52,895 nucleotides of DNA from an uncultured Clostridia bacterium (GTDB lineage Bacteria; Bacillota; Clostridia; Oscillospirales; Ruminococcaceae). Location of the stretch: NCBI GenBank assembly GCA_947628615.1, contig CANRAO010000009.1, positions 1 through 52,895 on the forward strand, in the 5' to 3' direction. Made by a program: the position numbers and the translations under genes. The notes under the pieces were generated by a model. That model saw only the letters and a program-made list of their open reading frames with translations. It made no database searches and was not told the DNA's origin. The number at the start of each line of letters is the position of its first letter. The stretch's first letter is position 1. Positions 24,104-33,117 of the stretch are shown piece after piece.

Positions 24104-24511
24104 GTGAAAAGATTTTCGGATAGAAAGATTCGATCAACATCAGCGGTTGAGCTAGCAAAGCTGGCTTTGGGCAGAATGCTTTTTTCTGATAAAAGCGACG
24201 CAATAAGACTTTCTTTGAGCGACAGCAGCGATATGAATACGAAGTCATTAAACAGCGACAGTCTGCTTGCAGTTTCTGATATTAAGAGGAACAAGGACGG
24301 CGGCGTTGATATAAAGCTGTTTGATATGATCAAGGCGGCTGAGCTTATGTTTGAAATAGGCAAGGAGGAAAACGGGAATGAGGAAACAGGAGCAAATTTC
24401 CTCGAGGGCTTTTTGAAATCTGCAAAACAGCTTAGCTTATCACAAGATACTGCGAAAGAAACCCCAGAACAAAGTGATGTTTCCTATTCTGATGAGGTGT
24501 GTGAAGTTTGA
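24104..24511 (+). CDS. Putative phage terminase small subunit
   Basis: 135 residues from a GTG at 24104, chosen for AAGGAG 8 bases upstream; a longer frame to 24035 lacks a binding site. The protein is charged, with a helical N-terminal half (KRFSDRKIRSTSAVELAKLALGR) and an acidic tail. Identification rests mainly on position: its stop overlaps the large-terminase start by 4 bases, the usual place of terS, and its size fits. DNA binding to start packaging is the family role. Confidence 0.55.
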   Translation: MKRFSDRKIRSTSAVELAKLALGRMLFSDKSDAIRLSLSDSSDMNTKSLNSDSLLAVSDIKRNKDGGVDIKLFDMIKAAELMFEIGKEENGNEETGANFLEGFLKSAKQLSLSQDTAKETPEQSDVSYSDEVCEV

Positions 24512-25776
24512 TCAAAAACACAGCTTACAGAAAGTATTCAAAAAAGCAGATGCAGGTTATGACATGGTGGGCGGACGACCGCTTTAAGGACAAGGATGTA
24601 ATAATCTGCGACGGTGCGGTAAGAAGCGGAAAGACTACCTGTATGGCATTTTCGTTTGTTATGTGGGCAATGACTGAGTTTTCCGGAAGGACATTCGGAT
24701 TATGCGGAAAAACAATCACCTCCCTCAAGCGTAATTTAGTAGAGCCTTTAAAGGAAATGCTCAGGCAGACGGGTCTTAAACTGAACGAAAATTCAACTAA
24801 AAACTTTCTTGAAGTTTCAAACGGAAGGTATAGAAACAGGTTTTATTATTTCGGCGGAAAGGACGAAAGCTCTGCATCTCTTATTCAGGGAATAACGCTT
24901 GCAGGTGTTCTGCTTGACGAGGTCGCTCTTATGCCGAGGTCGTTTGTTGAACAGGCAATAGCAAGATGTTCGGTAACAGGCTCTAAGCTGTGGTTTAACT
25001 GCAATCCCGATAATCCATATCACTGGTTTAAAAAAGAGTGGATAGATAAAATAGAGGAGAAAAACGGTCTGTATTTAAAGTTTACTTTAAATGATAATCC
25101 TTCATTGAGCAAGCAGGTAATAAAGCGTTATCACAATCTTTATTCCGGAGCTTTTTATGAGCGTTTCGTACTAGGTAACTGGTCAAGCGTTTACGGCTGC
25201 GTTTATCCTATGTTTGACCCCGAAATTCATACCTTTACACAGTCGCCCGAAAACATTGAAAGATATGCTGTATCCTGCGACTATGGAACTGTCAATCCTT
25301 CGTCATTCGGGCTTTGGGGACTTTCAGACGGTGTTTGGTACCGTTTAAAGGAATACTATTATAATTCCCGAACTGAAGGCTTTCAACGAACTGATGAGGA
25401 GCATTACAAAGGCTTGGCTGAGCTTTGTTCTGACTGTAAAATCAAACCGGAGGCGGTTGTGTGCGATCCGTCGGCTGCTTCGTTTATTGAGTGCATAAGA
25501 CGGCACGGAGTTTTCAATGTCATGCCTGCTAAAAATGATGTTATGAGCGGTATTCGCAAGGTGAGCGACGCTATATCAGACGGGAAAATTAAAATATCAA
25601 GATCCTGTACTGATACGTTAAGAGAATTTACTCTTTACCGCTGGGATGAAAAAAGCGGATCGGACTGTCCTGTTAAGGAAAACGACCACGCAATGGACGA
25701 TATAAGATACTTTGTTTCTGCTTTTGTATATACGTCGGGTGACGATTTCTTTGTAATGTCACTTGACAGAAAGTAA
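24508..25776 (+). CDS. Phage terminase large subunit (PBSX-type)
   Basis: 422 residues. Walker A is GAVRSGKT (36-43), Walker B GVLLDEV with D137 and E138, and the C-terminal RNase-H-like nuclease shows D258 (SCDYGT), D320 (VVCDPSAASF) and the DHAMDDIRYF segment (393-402). All catalytic motifs are intact, so the packaging motor may still be functional. TTG start overlapping the putative small subunit gene by 4 bases. First clear member of a compact head-gene cassette. Confidence 0.93.
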   Translation: MIKNTAYRKYSKKQMQVMTWWADDRFKDKDVIICDGAVRSGKTTCMAFSFVMWAMTEFSGRTFGLCGKTITSLKRNLVEPLKEMLRQTGLKLNENSTKNFLEVSNGRYRNRFYYFGGKDESSASLIQGITLAGVLLDEVALMPRSFVEQAIARCSVTGSKLWFNCNPDNPYHWFKKEWIDKIEEKNGLYLKFTLNDNPSLSKQVIKRYHNLYSGAFYERFVLGNWSSVYGCVYPMFDPEIHTFTQSPENIERYAVSCDYGTVNPSSFGLWGLSDGVWYRLKEYYYNSRTEGFQRTDEEHYKGLAELCSDCKIKPEAVVCDPSAASFIECIRRHGVFNVMPAKNDVMSGIRKVSDAISDGKIKISRSCTDTLREFTLYRWDEKSGSDCPVKENDHAMDDIRYFVSAFVYTSGDDFFVMSLDRK

Positions 25777-25910
25777 TGAGCTGAAGCTATATTCTAAGAA
25801 AGGATTATAGAGTGAATAATTTTCACGCGGGATTTGTGCCTTTAAGCCATAATGAATAGGCAAAATGCTTTCAGTATTTTAAGGCACAAACCTAAAAGGG
25901 AACAATTTTA

Positions 25911-27095
25911 ATGAAACTTAAATTTAAAGAAAAAGAACCGAAGGCAGTAAAGTTTGAACCTATTGCATCTTCAGCTGAAAGGGTAAACGGTAAAGAGGTA
26001 TTTCGGCTTGCGCCTACAGCTTATACCTTTGAGCAGGATTTTTATGAGACTTTGAGAAGTCAGGTTCCGATAATTGACGCTTGTATAGGGAAAATTGTCA
26101 GACTGACAGGAGGTTTTAAACTGGTTTGCGAGGATAAGAGATACCAAACCGAACTTGAAGAGTTTATGGAAACGATTCCTGTAGGAATTTCAGGCTCTTC
26201 GTTAAGTACTTTTATGGATATTCATCTGGATCAGCTTTTGACATACGGAAAGGCGATAGGGGAGATCCTCATTGACCCTAAGACAAAGCAGGTATGCGGG
26301 ATTTACAATGCAGACCCTACTCATTTTGAGGTCAAGGAGGGCGAAACCCCTTGCGACAGACGTATTTACGCAATAAGCGGAGCAAATGACAGGCTAATCG
26401 AATATCCTGAGCGGATAGTTTATACAGCGCTTAACCCAAACCCTAAAAACTCAAACGGTGTTTCGATATTCAGAGGGCTTCCCAGTCTTGCAGGTATACT
26501 AATGAAGGTTTACGACTGTATAGGTCAGAACTTCGACAGAATAGGCAATATAAGATATGCGGTAACTTATAAGCCGTCAAATGAGAACGATAAGGCATTT
26601 GCAAAAGAACGTGCAATGCAGATTGCGAAAGAATGGTCGGACGGAATGAACGCATCACGAAACGGAATTGTTAAGGATTTTGTTGCAGTGGGAGATGTTG
26701 AGATTAAGGTCATAGGCGCTGATAATCAGATCATTGATACAGATATTCCGGTAAGACAGCTCTTAGAACAGATGATTTCAAAGCTTGCAATTCCGCCGTT
26801 TTTGCTGGGGCTTAATTGGTCTACGACCGAGAGAATGAGTCAGCAGCAATGCGATATTCTAACAAGCGAGCTTGAGTATTACCGCAGACTTTTAACACCT
26901 GTTATTCGCAGAATATGCGAAACATATCTTCATCTTTTAGGAGCAGAAAGCAGAGTGTTTGTAGAGTGGGATAATATCAATCTTCAGGACGAATCTGAGC
27001 TTGCAAAGGCAAGGCTTTATAATGCTCAGGCAGAAGCGCTGGAAATAGAGAATGAAAGGAGAAAGACAAATGGCGAAGTCAGCGAAGCTGAGTAA
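25911..27095 (+). CDS. Phage portal protein
   Basis: 394 residues with the composition and motifs of portal proteins: QVPIIDACIGKIVRLTGGF near the N terminus, LDQLLTYGKAIGEIL, YNADPTHFEV, and KLAIPPFLLGLNWSTTERMS in the C-terminal part. Portals form the dodecameric ring through which DNA enters the head and on which tail connectors dock. A 134-base gap separates it from the terminase. The end overlaps the protease gene by 26 bases. Confidence 0.88.
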   Translation: MKLKFKEKEPKAVKFEPIASSAERVNGKEVFRLAPTAYTFEQDFYETLRSQVPIIDACIGKIVRLTGGFKLVCEDKRYQTELEEFMETIPVGISGSSLSTFMDIHLDQLLTYGKAIGEILIDPKTKQVCGIYNADPTHFEVKEGETPCDRRIYAISGANDRLIEYPERIVYTALNPNPKNSNGVSIFRGLPSLAGILMKVYDCIGQNFDRIGNIRYAVTYKPSNENDKAFAKERAMQIAKEWSDGMNASRNGIVKDFVAVGDVEIKVIGADNQIIDTDIPVRQLLEQMISKLAIPPFLLGLNWSTTERMSQQQCDILTSELEYYRRLLTPVIRRICETYLHLLGAESRVFVEWDNINLQDESELAKARLYNAQAEALEIENERRKTNGEVSEAE

Positions 27096-28038
27096 TTCAG
27101 ATGATTTTGAAGTAAACGAAGAGATTATGGAAAAAATCAATACCTACGCAAGAAAAGAACTTACCCCAGAGGAAGTTTATGCTTTTCCTGTTATTCTCTG
27201 CGATAATGACGTAGACAGAGACTATGAACGCTTTTCTGTGAAGTCTTTAGAGACGCTGGCAGAAATGTTTATCGGTAAAACAGGTATTTTTGACCATAAT
27301 CCAAAAGGCGAAAATCAGACGGCAAGAATCTTTGACGCCGAGGTTAAAACAGATAAAAGCAAAAAAACCGTAAACGGTGAGGATTACACTTATCTGCTTG
27401 CAAGAGCTTATATGCTGAAAAATCAGAAAACTCAGGACTTAATATCTGAGATCGAAGCCGGAATAAAAAAAGAGGTTTCAATAAGCTGTAAAATCGACAG
27501 CGAGATATGTTCTGTTTGCGGAGCGGATAAGCGAGTTAGACCGTGTGCGCATATAAAAGGAAGAGCCTACGGTAATAAAGTTTGTCATATGATTCTTGAG
27601 CATCCGTCAGATGCCTATGAATGGTCATTTGTTGCTATTCCGGCACAGCCTAATGCCGGCGTTTCAAAAAGCTTTTCGGATTTTTCAAGCAAAGAAAGCT
27701 CAAACTTAACAAGGAAAAAAATCTGCAAGTCAAATAAAACTCTTATAAAGGAACTTGAGCATAAGGATAATATGATTTCACTGCTTTATGACGAAATAAG
27801 GCGAGACGTTATATCTATGAAGTATTTATGCGACCCCTTAGTTTCAAGAGAAGATTTTGAAAAAACTATTTCTGAACTTGATTGCGAAAAGCTGCTTGAG
27901 CTTAAGAAAACGCTTTTTGAAAGGGCTCAGAACAGAAGTCTTTTTACGCCTCAGCTTTGGACGAAAAAAGACGATAAATATTCACAAAGCAAACATAAAA
28001 ATTTAGAAAATAACAATCAATTTAAGCTAGCTGAATAG
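27070..28038 (+). CDS. Putative prohead (capsid maturation) protease with zinc-knuckle-like insert
   Basis: 322 residues from ATG 27070, with AAAGGAG 8 bases upstream. H76 in GIFDHNPKG and S137 in KKEVSISCKI resemble the His and Ser of HK97-type prohead serine proteases, and the gene sits between portal and capsid genes, their standard place. An insert after the Ser, C147-x2-C150-x8-C159-x-H161, looks like a small zinc-binding knuckle, unusual for this family. The C-terminal 120 residues are helical and charged, perhaps a scaffold region (inference), which is common when protease and scaffold are fused. Confidence 0.72.
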   Translation: MAKSAKLSNSDDFEVNEEIMEKINTYARKELTPEEVYAFPVILCDNDVDRDYERFSVKSLETLAEMFIGKTGIFDHNPKGENQTARIFDAEVKTDKSKKTVNGEDYTYLLARAYMLKNQKTQDLISEIEAGIKKEVSISCKIDSEICSVCGADKRVRPCAHIKGRAYGNKVCHMILEHPSDAYEWSFVAIPAQPNAGVSKSFSDFSSKESSNLTRKKICKSNKTLIKELEHKDNMISLLYDEIRRDVISMKYLCDPLVSREDFEKTISELDCEKLLELKKTLFERAQNRSLFTPQLWTKKDDKYSQSKHKNLENNNQFKLAE

Positions 28039-28059
28039 CTTTAAGAAAAGGAGAAAATT

Positions 28060-29028
28060 ATGTATAAAGATATTAAACTGGAAAAAGGACTTTACAACAT
28101 CACAGGAAAAAGCTTTACACAGGCTTTAACCGAGTTAGACCCAGATGAAAATTACAAGGATACGGATTTAGCGGGTCTTGACGCATATGAGCGTCAGCTT
28201 AAAAGATTTGACATTAAGGTTCACGGCGAAAACTGCGACCGTGTTGAGAAATTCTTTTTGTCAACCGATTCAGCAGTTCTATTCCCCGAGTTTGTAAGAA
28301 GATGTATCAAAGAGGGTATGGACAAGGCTTCAATTTTATCTGAGGTCGTAGCTGCAACAACTTTAACAGATGAGATCACATACCGCGGACTGACTGTTAC
28401 AAAGTCAGGATCCGATACTGCGGTTTCAGAAGGCGGTACGCTGCCAAATACAAACGTTAGACTTTCGTCATCTGCGACAAATCTGTCTAAGTTTGCAAGA
28501 AAGCTGTCCTGTTCTTATGAATCAATAAGAAAGCACAGAATAGAAACCTTTGCAGTCATTCTTAAAGATCTCGGTGCTCAGATCTCAAGAGCTGTAAATG
28601 TTAAGGCAACCGATGTTCTTCAAGCAGGCGCTTCATCAATGTCAATAAGCGGAGAGGCTTTGACATACGCTGATTTAGCAGATTTTTGGGCTTCAATGGA
28701 TTCATATGATATGACTACAATGATCTGTTCACCTGCTGATATGGCTAAAATTCTTGCATTTGAGGAAATGAAGTACTGCGTATCTGATTATATGACAAGC
28801 GGTATGGTTAAAACTCCATACGGTGTAACAATTGTAAAATGCAGCGACCTTGACGGTGTTGCTATCGGAGTTGACAAGAACTGTGCGCTTGAAATGATTT
28901 ACGGAACAGATATTATAGTAGATTTCGACAAGCTAATATCAACTCAGTGCGATGAAATTGCCTGCTCGATTACAGTTGGTTTTTCTATGATCGCCGACGA
29001 TGCAGTTAAGACCTTGCAAACTGTTTAG
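28060..29028 (+). CDS. Major capsid protein (HK97-fold)
   Basis: 322 residues. A polar N-terminal part of about 90 residues is followed by a body with the usual capsid pattern (ATTLTDEITYRGLTVTKSG, SAGE-type loops, MICSPADMAKILAFEEMKY, VSDYMTSGMVKTPYGVTIVKC, DFDKLISTQCDEIACSITVGF). The strong ribosome binding site AAAAGGAGAAAATT suggests high expression. Identification is from position after the protease and from pattern, not a search. Confidence 0.8.
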   Translation: MYKDIKLEKGLYNITGKSFTQALTELDPDENYKDTDLAGLDAYERQLKRFDIKVHGENCDRVEKFFLSTDSAVLFPEFVRRCIKEGMDKASILSEVVAATTLTDEITYRGLTVTKSGSDTAVSEGGTLPNTNVRLSSSATNLSKFARKLSCSYESIRKHRIETFAVILKDLGAQISRAVNVKATDVLQAGASSMSISGEALTYADLADFWASMDSYDMTTMICSPADMAKILAFEEMKYCVSDYMTSGMVKTPYGVTIVKCSDLDGVAIGVDKNCALEMIYGTDIIVDFDKLISTQCDEIACSITVGFSMIADDAVKTLQTV

Positions 29029-29072
29029 TTAATTAACTTGACGGTTAAAATTTTATAACAGGAGTGTTTTAA

Positions 29073-29441
29073 ATGAACCTCGATTCTATTACTGATGTAT
29101 TTCAGGCTATTTCTGAACTTTCAGACAGCGATGTACAAAATTACGGCGATACTATAGACGACGCAAAGGATTTTATAGAAAAAAAGCTTATCTCTATTCC
29201 TACATCACCTGAAGATATAAAAAGGTGCGAATATGCAGCGGCTTGCGTGGCTTATTATGATTATACAATTCTTTCTTTGATGAAAGAAAAAAGAGGTATA
29301 ACATTAACAGGCTCTGCTACCGAAACCCTTAATCATAATGAAAGGCTAGAAGGGGCAAGAGAACTCAGAAATAATGCGTTGGAACGTATTTCTGATCTGA
29401 CACAGGATATGGACTTTATTTTTGCCTCTGTAAGGGGATAA
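29073..29441 (+). CDS. Putative head-tail connector protein
   Basis: 122 residues, acidic and helical, with a helix-loop pattern (CEYAAACVAYYDYTILSLM ... ARELRNNALERISDLTQDM) of gp6/gp15-like connector adaptors. Position directly after the capsid gene supports the role. Strong AGGAG site. No motif proves it. Confidence 0.5.
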   Translation: MNLDSITDVFQAISELSDSDVQNYGDTIDDAKDFIEKKLISIPTSPEDIKRCEYAAACVAYYDYTILSLMKEKRGITLTGSATETLNHNERLEGARELRNNALERISDLTQDMDFIFASVRG

Positions 29442-29443
29442 AT

Positions 29444-29863
29444 ATGTTTGACGATTTAAAAACAAGTATTAAATCTGTTTTATCCGGTAATGGGATTTCT
29501 GTTTATGATGAGTACTACGATATAGATCTGGTCAGAAACTATAACAGAAATATCGGCTTTTTGAGTATAAAGGAAATTGAAAAAATCAATGATTATCAAA
29601 ATTTCAGAAGTGAACGCAAAGAAATAGCGTCTGAGGTTTTTGTTACTTTTGAATGTAAGGTTATTGCTAAAAAAGGAATGACAGCAATTTCATTCTCGCA
29701 GACTATGAATAGTGTGTATGCGGATTTTCTGTTTAGTCAAGACGTTAATTCTGTTTCTATAAATATTGAGAATTTGAAAATCAACAGCCTTTATTCACGG
29801 CTTGAATCAAATATTACTTTAAAATTCAAATATTATCTGTCAGAAACAGTGCTGCAAAAGTGA
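29444..29863 (+). CDS. Phage protein, possible head-tail joining or tail-terminator protein
   Basis: 139 residues. Predicted alternating helix and strands (FDDLKTSIKSVLSGNGI, then EVFVTFECKVIAKKGM and LKINSLYSRLESNITLKFKY) resemble tail-completion proteins. It starts 2 bases after the previous gene and is followed by a hairpin. Function is a guess from position. Confidence 0.45.
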   Translation: MFDDLKTSIKSVLSGNGISVYDEYYDIDLVRNYNRNIGFLSIKEIEKINDYQNFRSERKEIASEVFVTFECKVIAKKGMTAISFSQTMNSVYADFLFSQDVNSVSINIENLKINSLYSRLESNITLKFKYYLSETVLQK

Positions 29864-29869
29864 TTTGAT

Positions 29870-29917
29870 AAAGAGAAGGCTTAAAAAGTACCGAACTTAA
29901 GAGCTTTCTCTTTTCAA
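29870..29917 (+). terminator. Terminator-like hairpin inside the phage cassette
   Basis: AAAGAGAAgGCTTAA (29870-29884) pairs imperfectly with TTAAGAGCTTTCTCTTTT (29897-29914). It would separate the packaging/head genes from the two tail-type genes. Confidence 0.55.
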
Positions 29918-30011
29918 ACAATATTAAAGTTTTAAGCGTTTTAACCGCTTTATGCGATAAATGCAGAATATCGGAAAGGAGGATTGCTCATTAAGGAGCA
30001 TAACTATAAGT

Positions 30012-30371
30012 ATGACGGAAAATAATTCTAAAAATACAATTATAATGTATTATGATTACTATAACCTCTATATAAAGGATTTTAAAGTGAGCAGGTCGGC
30101 AAAAGTTACTGAAATATCGACATTTACTGATGAAAAGCAATTTTGCTATCAGGGATATGAACATCAGCGGCTTAAAGCAACAGCTTTGATCGATAAAAGC
30201 AGAATATCTGATATATTGATTGTGTTAAACAGCTTTATTGGTAATATTTCAAAAAATATTATTATAAATGATATTGATTATGGGTCTTATTTGCTTACCG
30301 ATTACGAGATTTGCGTCTCTGAGGATGATTATTTATATGAAGTTTCATTGTCTTTTATAAAAGCGCAATAG
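30012..30371 (+). CDS. Phage protein, possible tail or baseplate component
   Basis: 119 residues from ATG 30012. The frame is open back to 29961, but that ATG has no binding site. A strong AGGAGG at 29977-29982 instead points at a TTG/ATT in another frame that stops after about 12 codons, so the true start is unclear. The protein is beta-rich (TIIMYYDYYNLYIKDFKV, then ISKNIIINDIDYGSYLLTDYEI), like small tail proteins that precede a gpD-like hub. No family assigned. Confidence 0.5.
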   Translation: MTENNSKNTIIMYYDYYNLYIKDFKVSRSAKVTEISTFTDEKQFCYQGYEHQRLKATALIDKSRISDILIVLNSFIGNISKNIIINDIDYGSYLLTDYEICVSEDDYLYEVSLSFIKAQ

Positions 30372-30410
30372 TATATTATTAACAATATTAAAGAAATGAT
30401 GGTGATTTAA

Positions 30411-31352
30411 ATTAATGTAGTAAGTGCACAGATAAGAGTAATGAATTCAAGCGGTACAGTCTCGACGGTAAGCTTGAATAAATGTATTTATTTTAGTGTT
30501 GATAAGGAAAGGTATACTCCTTATACAACGTTTAAAGGTTCTTTTATTACATCTCAGTATTTTGAAGAAGTAATTTCTATTAATTTTTTAATAGATGGTA
30601 CTGCTGTTCATTACGGTTCTATTGATATGGCAAGAATAACCTATAGCTCCGGAAATTATAGACTTGATATATCTTCACGTTCATATACTCTTGCATTGGG
30701 ACTGAATCAGCCTAAGCCGCAGATTAATTCATCTGTTACGCTAAGCAATTTGTTATCAAGAAATGTTTCGCTGAAAAATGTCACATATGAAACAGGAACA
30801 AAAAGTATTAATTATATATATGTTTTAGAAAACTCAACACTATGGGATGCGATTGTGGCATATTCATTAAAAGCGTATAATAAATACCCATATATCTATA
30901 AAACAAATGAGATAAGAATAAATGAGCCTTCAAGTATCAGAACCAAAAACTATAGCAAAACTAATGTTGTTGAAATATATAGCGGTTCTACATTATCTAA
31001 TCTTCTTTCACATATTCATATGAAGGATACTGAGGATAATTATGAAACGTACAATCTGATTGACAGTTATGCAACATCAAGAGATATTGTAAGGCATAAG
31101 CAAATTCCTCTTGACTATCAATGGTTGGCTGATACTAATATGGCTTTGCAAAGCAGAATTGATTTTGCAAAGAGAGGTACCAAATATAAGGGCATAAAGG
31201 CATTAGGATATATGGGCGAAGAGCTGTTTGATAAGTTTAATTATACTGATTTCAATCAGTCAAATAAAACCGCCACTATTCATAAACTCAATATAACCGG
31301 CAGGAATAACATTATTTATACTACAATGTATGAATACACCGATGCATATTAA
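30411..31352 (+). CDS. Phage late-control D-like tail hub/baseplate protein
   Basis: About 313 residues if initiated at ATT 30411, or 303 from ATG 30441. The ATT lies at ideal distance from GGTGAT and right after an in-frame stop; the 10 extra residues (INVVSAQIRV) complete the first beta strand, so the longer form is preferred. VDKERYTPYTTFKGSFI, a central YVLENSTLWDAIVAYSLKAY and PLDYQWLADTNMALQSRIDFA match the gpD/VgrG-fold hub family (XkdQ-like). No tape measure, sheath, tube or spike gene accompanies it. Confidence 0.7.
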   Translation: MNVVSAQIRVMNSSGTVSTVSLNKCIYFSVDKERYTPYTTFKGSFITSQYFEEVISINFLIDGTAVHYGSIDMARITYSSGNYRLDISSRSYTLALGLNQPKPQINSSVTLSNLLSRNVSLKNVTYETGTKSINYIYVLENSTLWDAIVAYSLKAYNKYPYIYKTNEIRINEPSSIRTKNYSKTNVVEIYSGSTLSNLLSHIHMKDTEDNYETYNLIDSYATSRDIVRHKQIPLDYQWLADTNMALQSRIDFAKRGTKYKGIKALGYMGEELFDKFNYTDFNQSNKTATIHKLNITGRNNIIYTTMYEYTDAY

Positions 31353-31402
31353 TTTTTAAAAGAATAAGTAAGCAATTTTCAATAATAAAATTTGCATAAA
31401 AA

Positions 31403-31438
31403 AAGGAACAGATTTTCCATATCGGAAATCTGTTCCTT
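31403..31438. terminator. Bidirectional terminator at the right end of the phage cassette
   Basis: AAGGAACAGATTTTCC (31403-31418) pairs with GGAAATCTGTTCCTT (31424-31438), flanked by A-rich and T-rich sides. It serves the phage genes and the leftward gene at 31455. Confidence 0.85.
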
Positions 31439-31454
31439 ATGTTTTAATGTTATT

Positions 31455-31925
31455 TTATTTAGAAGTGCTTTTAGGCGTATTTACAGCCTTTACTGCATTC
31501 CTTGTAGTCTTGATATTATTCAGTGCAGATGTCAGGGATTCCTCTGTTGACGCCAAAACGTTGTCTATCTTTTCTGACATAGCATTTCTAATATCTCTGT
31601 CCATAGCGTATGCCTGATTTGTTATTTCAGCAGCCTGTTCCTTTGCCTGTTTCATAATCTCATCATTTGATACCAGAACCTTGGCTCTGTCTTCAGCCTT
31701 TTTGATGATAACTTCTGCTTTTTTATTAGCTTCGGTAATGATGATAGCTTTATCATTCAAAAGTTCTTTGGCATTTTTAATATCAGCAGGAAGGTTATAT
31801 CTAATGCTGTCGATATATTCTCTCAGTTTTTCAGTGTCTACAAGCGTTTTCTTGTTTGTGAAAGGAACTGTAACCGCTTTGTCAAGCAATTCATCCATTA
31901 AATCCAAAATCTCATCAATCTTCAT
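31455..31925 (-). CDS. Coiled-coil protein (ATP synthase b-subunit/DivIVA-like), function unknown
   Basis: 156 residues, almost entirely helical with heptad character from about residue 45 to 145 (AIIITEANKKAEVIIKKAEDRAKVL ... QAAEITNQAYAMDRDIRNAM). The N terminus IDEILDLMDELLDKA is typical of a small conserved clostridial protein encoded near coaD, often labelled ATPase or cell-division-initiation-like. No membrane segment and no nucleotide motif. AAGGAG precedes the ATG. Possibly a scaffold at septum or membrane (inference). Confidence 0.7.
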   Translation of the reverse strand: MKIDEILDLMDELLDKAVTVPFTNKKTLVDTEKLREYIDSIRYNLPADIKNAKELLNDKAIIITEANKKAEVIIKKAEDRAKVLVSNDEIMKQAKEQAAEITNQAYAMDRDIRNAMSEKIDNVLASTEESLTSALNNIKTTRNAVKAVNTPKSTSK

Positions 31926-32039
31926 TTTTCTTTCTCCTTGCTTTTTGGGACTTTAGCCCTTTTATTTTTGTTTTTTATAATTAAGTATTTTACATAACAC
32001 ATAACACACAAACTATTAAGTAAAATACTTCGTATACAT

Positions 32040-32525
32040 TTACTTTGCTATTCTCCTTTTAATTATGTCAAGAACAGCAGGCGGTACAAATTCACTGATA
32101 TCTCCGCCGTAGCTTGCAATTTCCTTTACTACGCTTGAACTGAGATACATATTTTCTGCTCTTGTGGTAAGGAATATTGTATCCGCTTTTTCATAGAGCT
32201 TTTTGTTTGCCAGCGCCTGCTGAAATTCATATTCAAAGTCGGTAACAGCACGAAGACCCTTTACAATAGCTATTGCACCTTTTTGTCTGCAATAATCAGC
32301 CAGAAGTCCTTCGCATTTGTCAACCTTAACATTCGATAAATGCTTGGAAACTGATTTAATCATATCAATGCGTTCTTCCGCTGTAAAACTGCTGACCTTT
32401 TGTGAGTTTATCGAAACGGCAACGATAACTTCGTCAAACAAGTCAGACGCACGTTCGATAATATCAAGATGCCCTAGGGTTACAGGGTCAAAGCTGCCCG
32501 GACATACCGCAATTTTTTTGTTCAT
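32040..32525 (-). CDS. coaD: Phosphopantetheine adenylyltransferase
   Basis: 161 residues from the ATG at 32525, the usual CoaD length; an ATG four codons earlier is possible. KIAVCPGSFDPVTLGHLDIIERA is the nucleotidyltransferase (T/HxGH) site, with KGLRAVTDFEYEFQQA and the YLSSSVVKEIA motif. It converts 4'-phosphopantetheine and ATP to dephospho-CoA. The rsmD gene lies 43 bases upstream, the common rsmD-coaD pair. Confidence 0.96.
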   Translation of the reverse strand: MNKKIAVCPGSFDPVTLGHLDIIERASDLFDEVIVAVSINSQKVSSFTAEERIDMIKSVSKHLSNVKVDKCEGLLADYCRQKGAIAIVKGLRAVTDFEYEFQQALANKKLYEKADTIFLTTRAENMYLSSSVVKEIASYGGDISEFVPPAVLDIIKRRIAK

Positions 32526-32568
32526 TTCAAGTCCCATCCCTGAATTGATGATATTAAGATATATTATG

Positions 32569-33117
32569 CTAATCTAAATCAGATGGTATAGAATAATAGG
32601 TAAGAGAAATTTTCCCGTATTTCTTAGTTTTAACTTTTTTTAGCCTTCCATAACCGCTTTCAAGAACAAGCTCGTTTTCATGCTCGCAGACAACTATAGA
32701 ATTATCTGACAAAATTCTGTCTAAAAGGGGAAGTGCCTTTTCAATAAGTCCCTGTCTGTAGGGAGGGTCTAGCAAAGCAATGTCTATACCTGTTTTTGCA
32801 ACTGATAAATATTCTATACTGTCCATATTTAAAACTCTCGTCTGCGAATTGAATCCACAGACCTCGATATTCTTTTTTACTATATCAACGGAGTTTTTGT
32901 TTTTGTCAACAAAAACACAATGCTTAGCTCCTCTGCTTATAGCTTCTATACCAAGCTGCCCCGAGCCTGCAAAAAGATCAAGTACATTTGCTCCCGGTAA
33001 ATCGAAATGTATGCTGGAGAATATGGCTTCTTTAACCATTTCTGTAGTCGGTCTTACATCAAGACCTTCAAGAGTAATCAGCTTTTTCCCTCTTGCAATG
33101 CCTGTAATAACTCTCAT
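32569..33117 (-). CDS. rsmD: 16S rRNA (guanine966-N2)-methyltransferase
   Basis: 182 residues from ATG 33117, with GAGG 7 bases upstream; an ATG 8 codons earlier has no good site. MRVITGIARGKKL is the family start, NVLDLFAGSGQLGIEA the SAM-binding loop and ALLDPPYRQG the catalytic (D/N)PPY motif. It methylates G966 of 16S rRNA in the small subunit. Confidence 0.95.
   Translation of the reverse strand: MRVITGIARGKKLITLEGLDVRPTTEMVKEAIFSSIHFDLPGANVLDLFAGSGQLGIEAISRGAKHCVFVDKNKNSVDIVKKNIEVCGFNSQTRVLNMDSIEYLSVAKTGIDIALLDPPYRQGLIEKALPLLDRILSDNSIVVCEHENELVLESGYGRLKKVKTKKYGKISLTYYSIPSDLD

Noticed and set aside
24035-31352. Complete inducible prophage
   Set aside because: No integrase, repressor, replication, tape-measure, tail-tube, holin or endolysin genes are visible and no att repeats were found at the borders.
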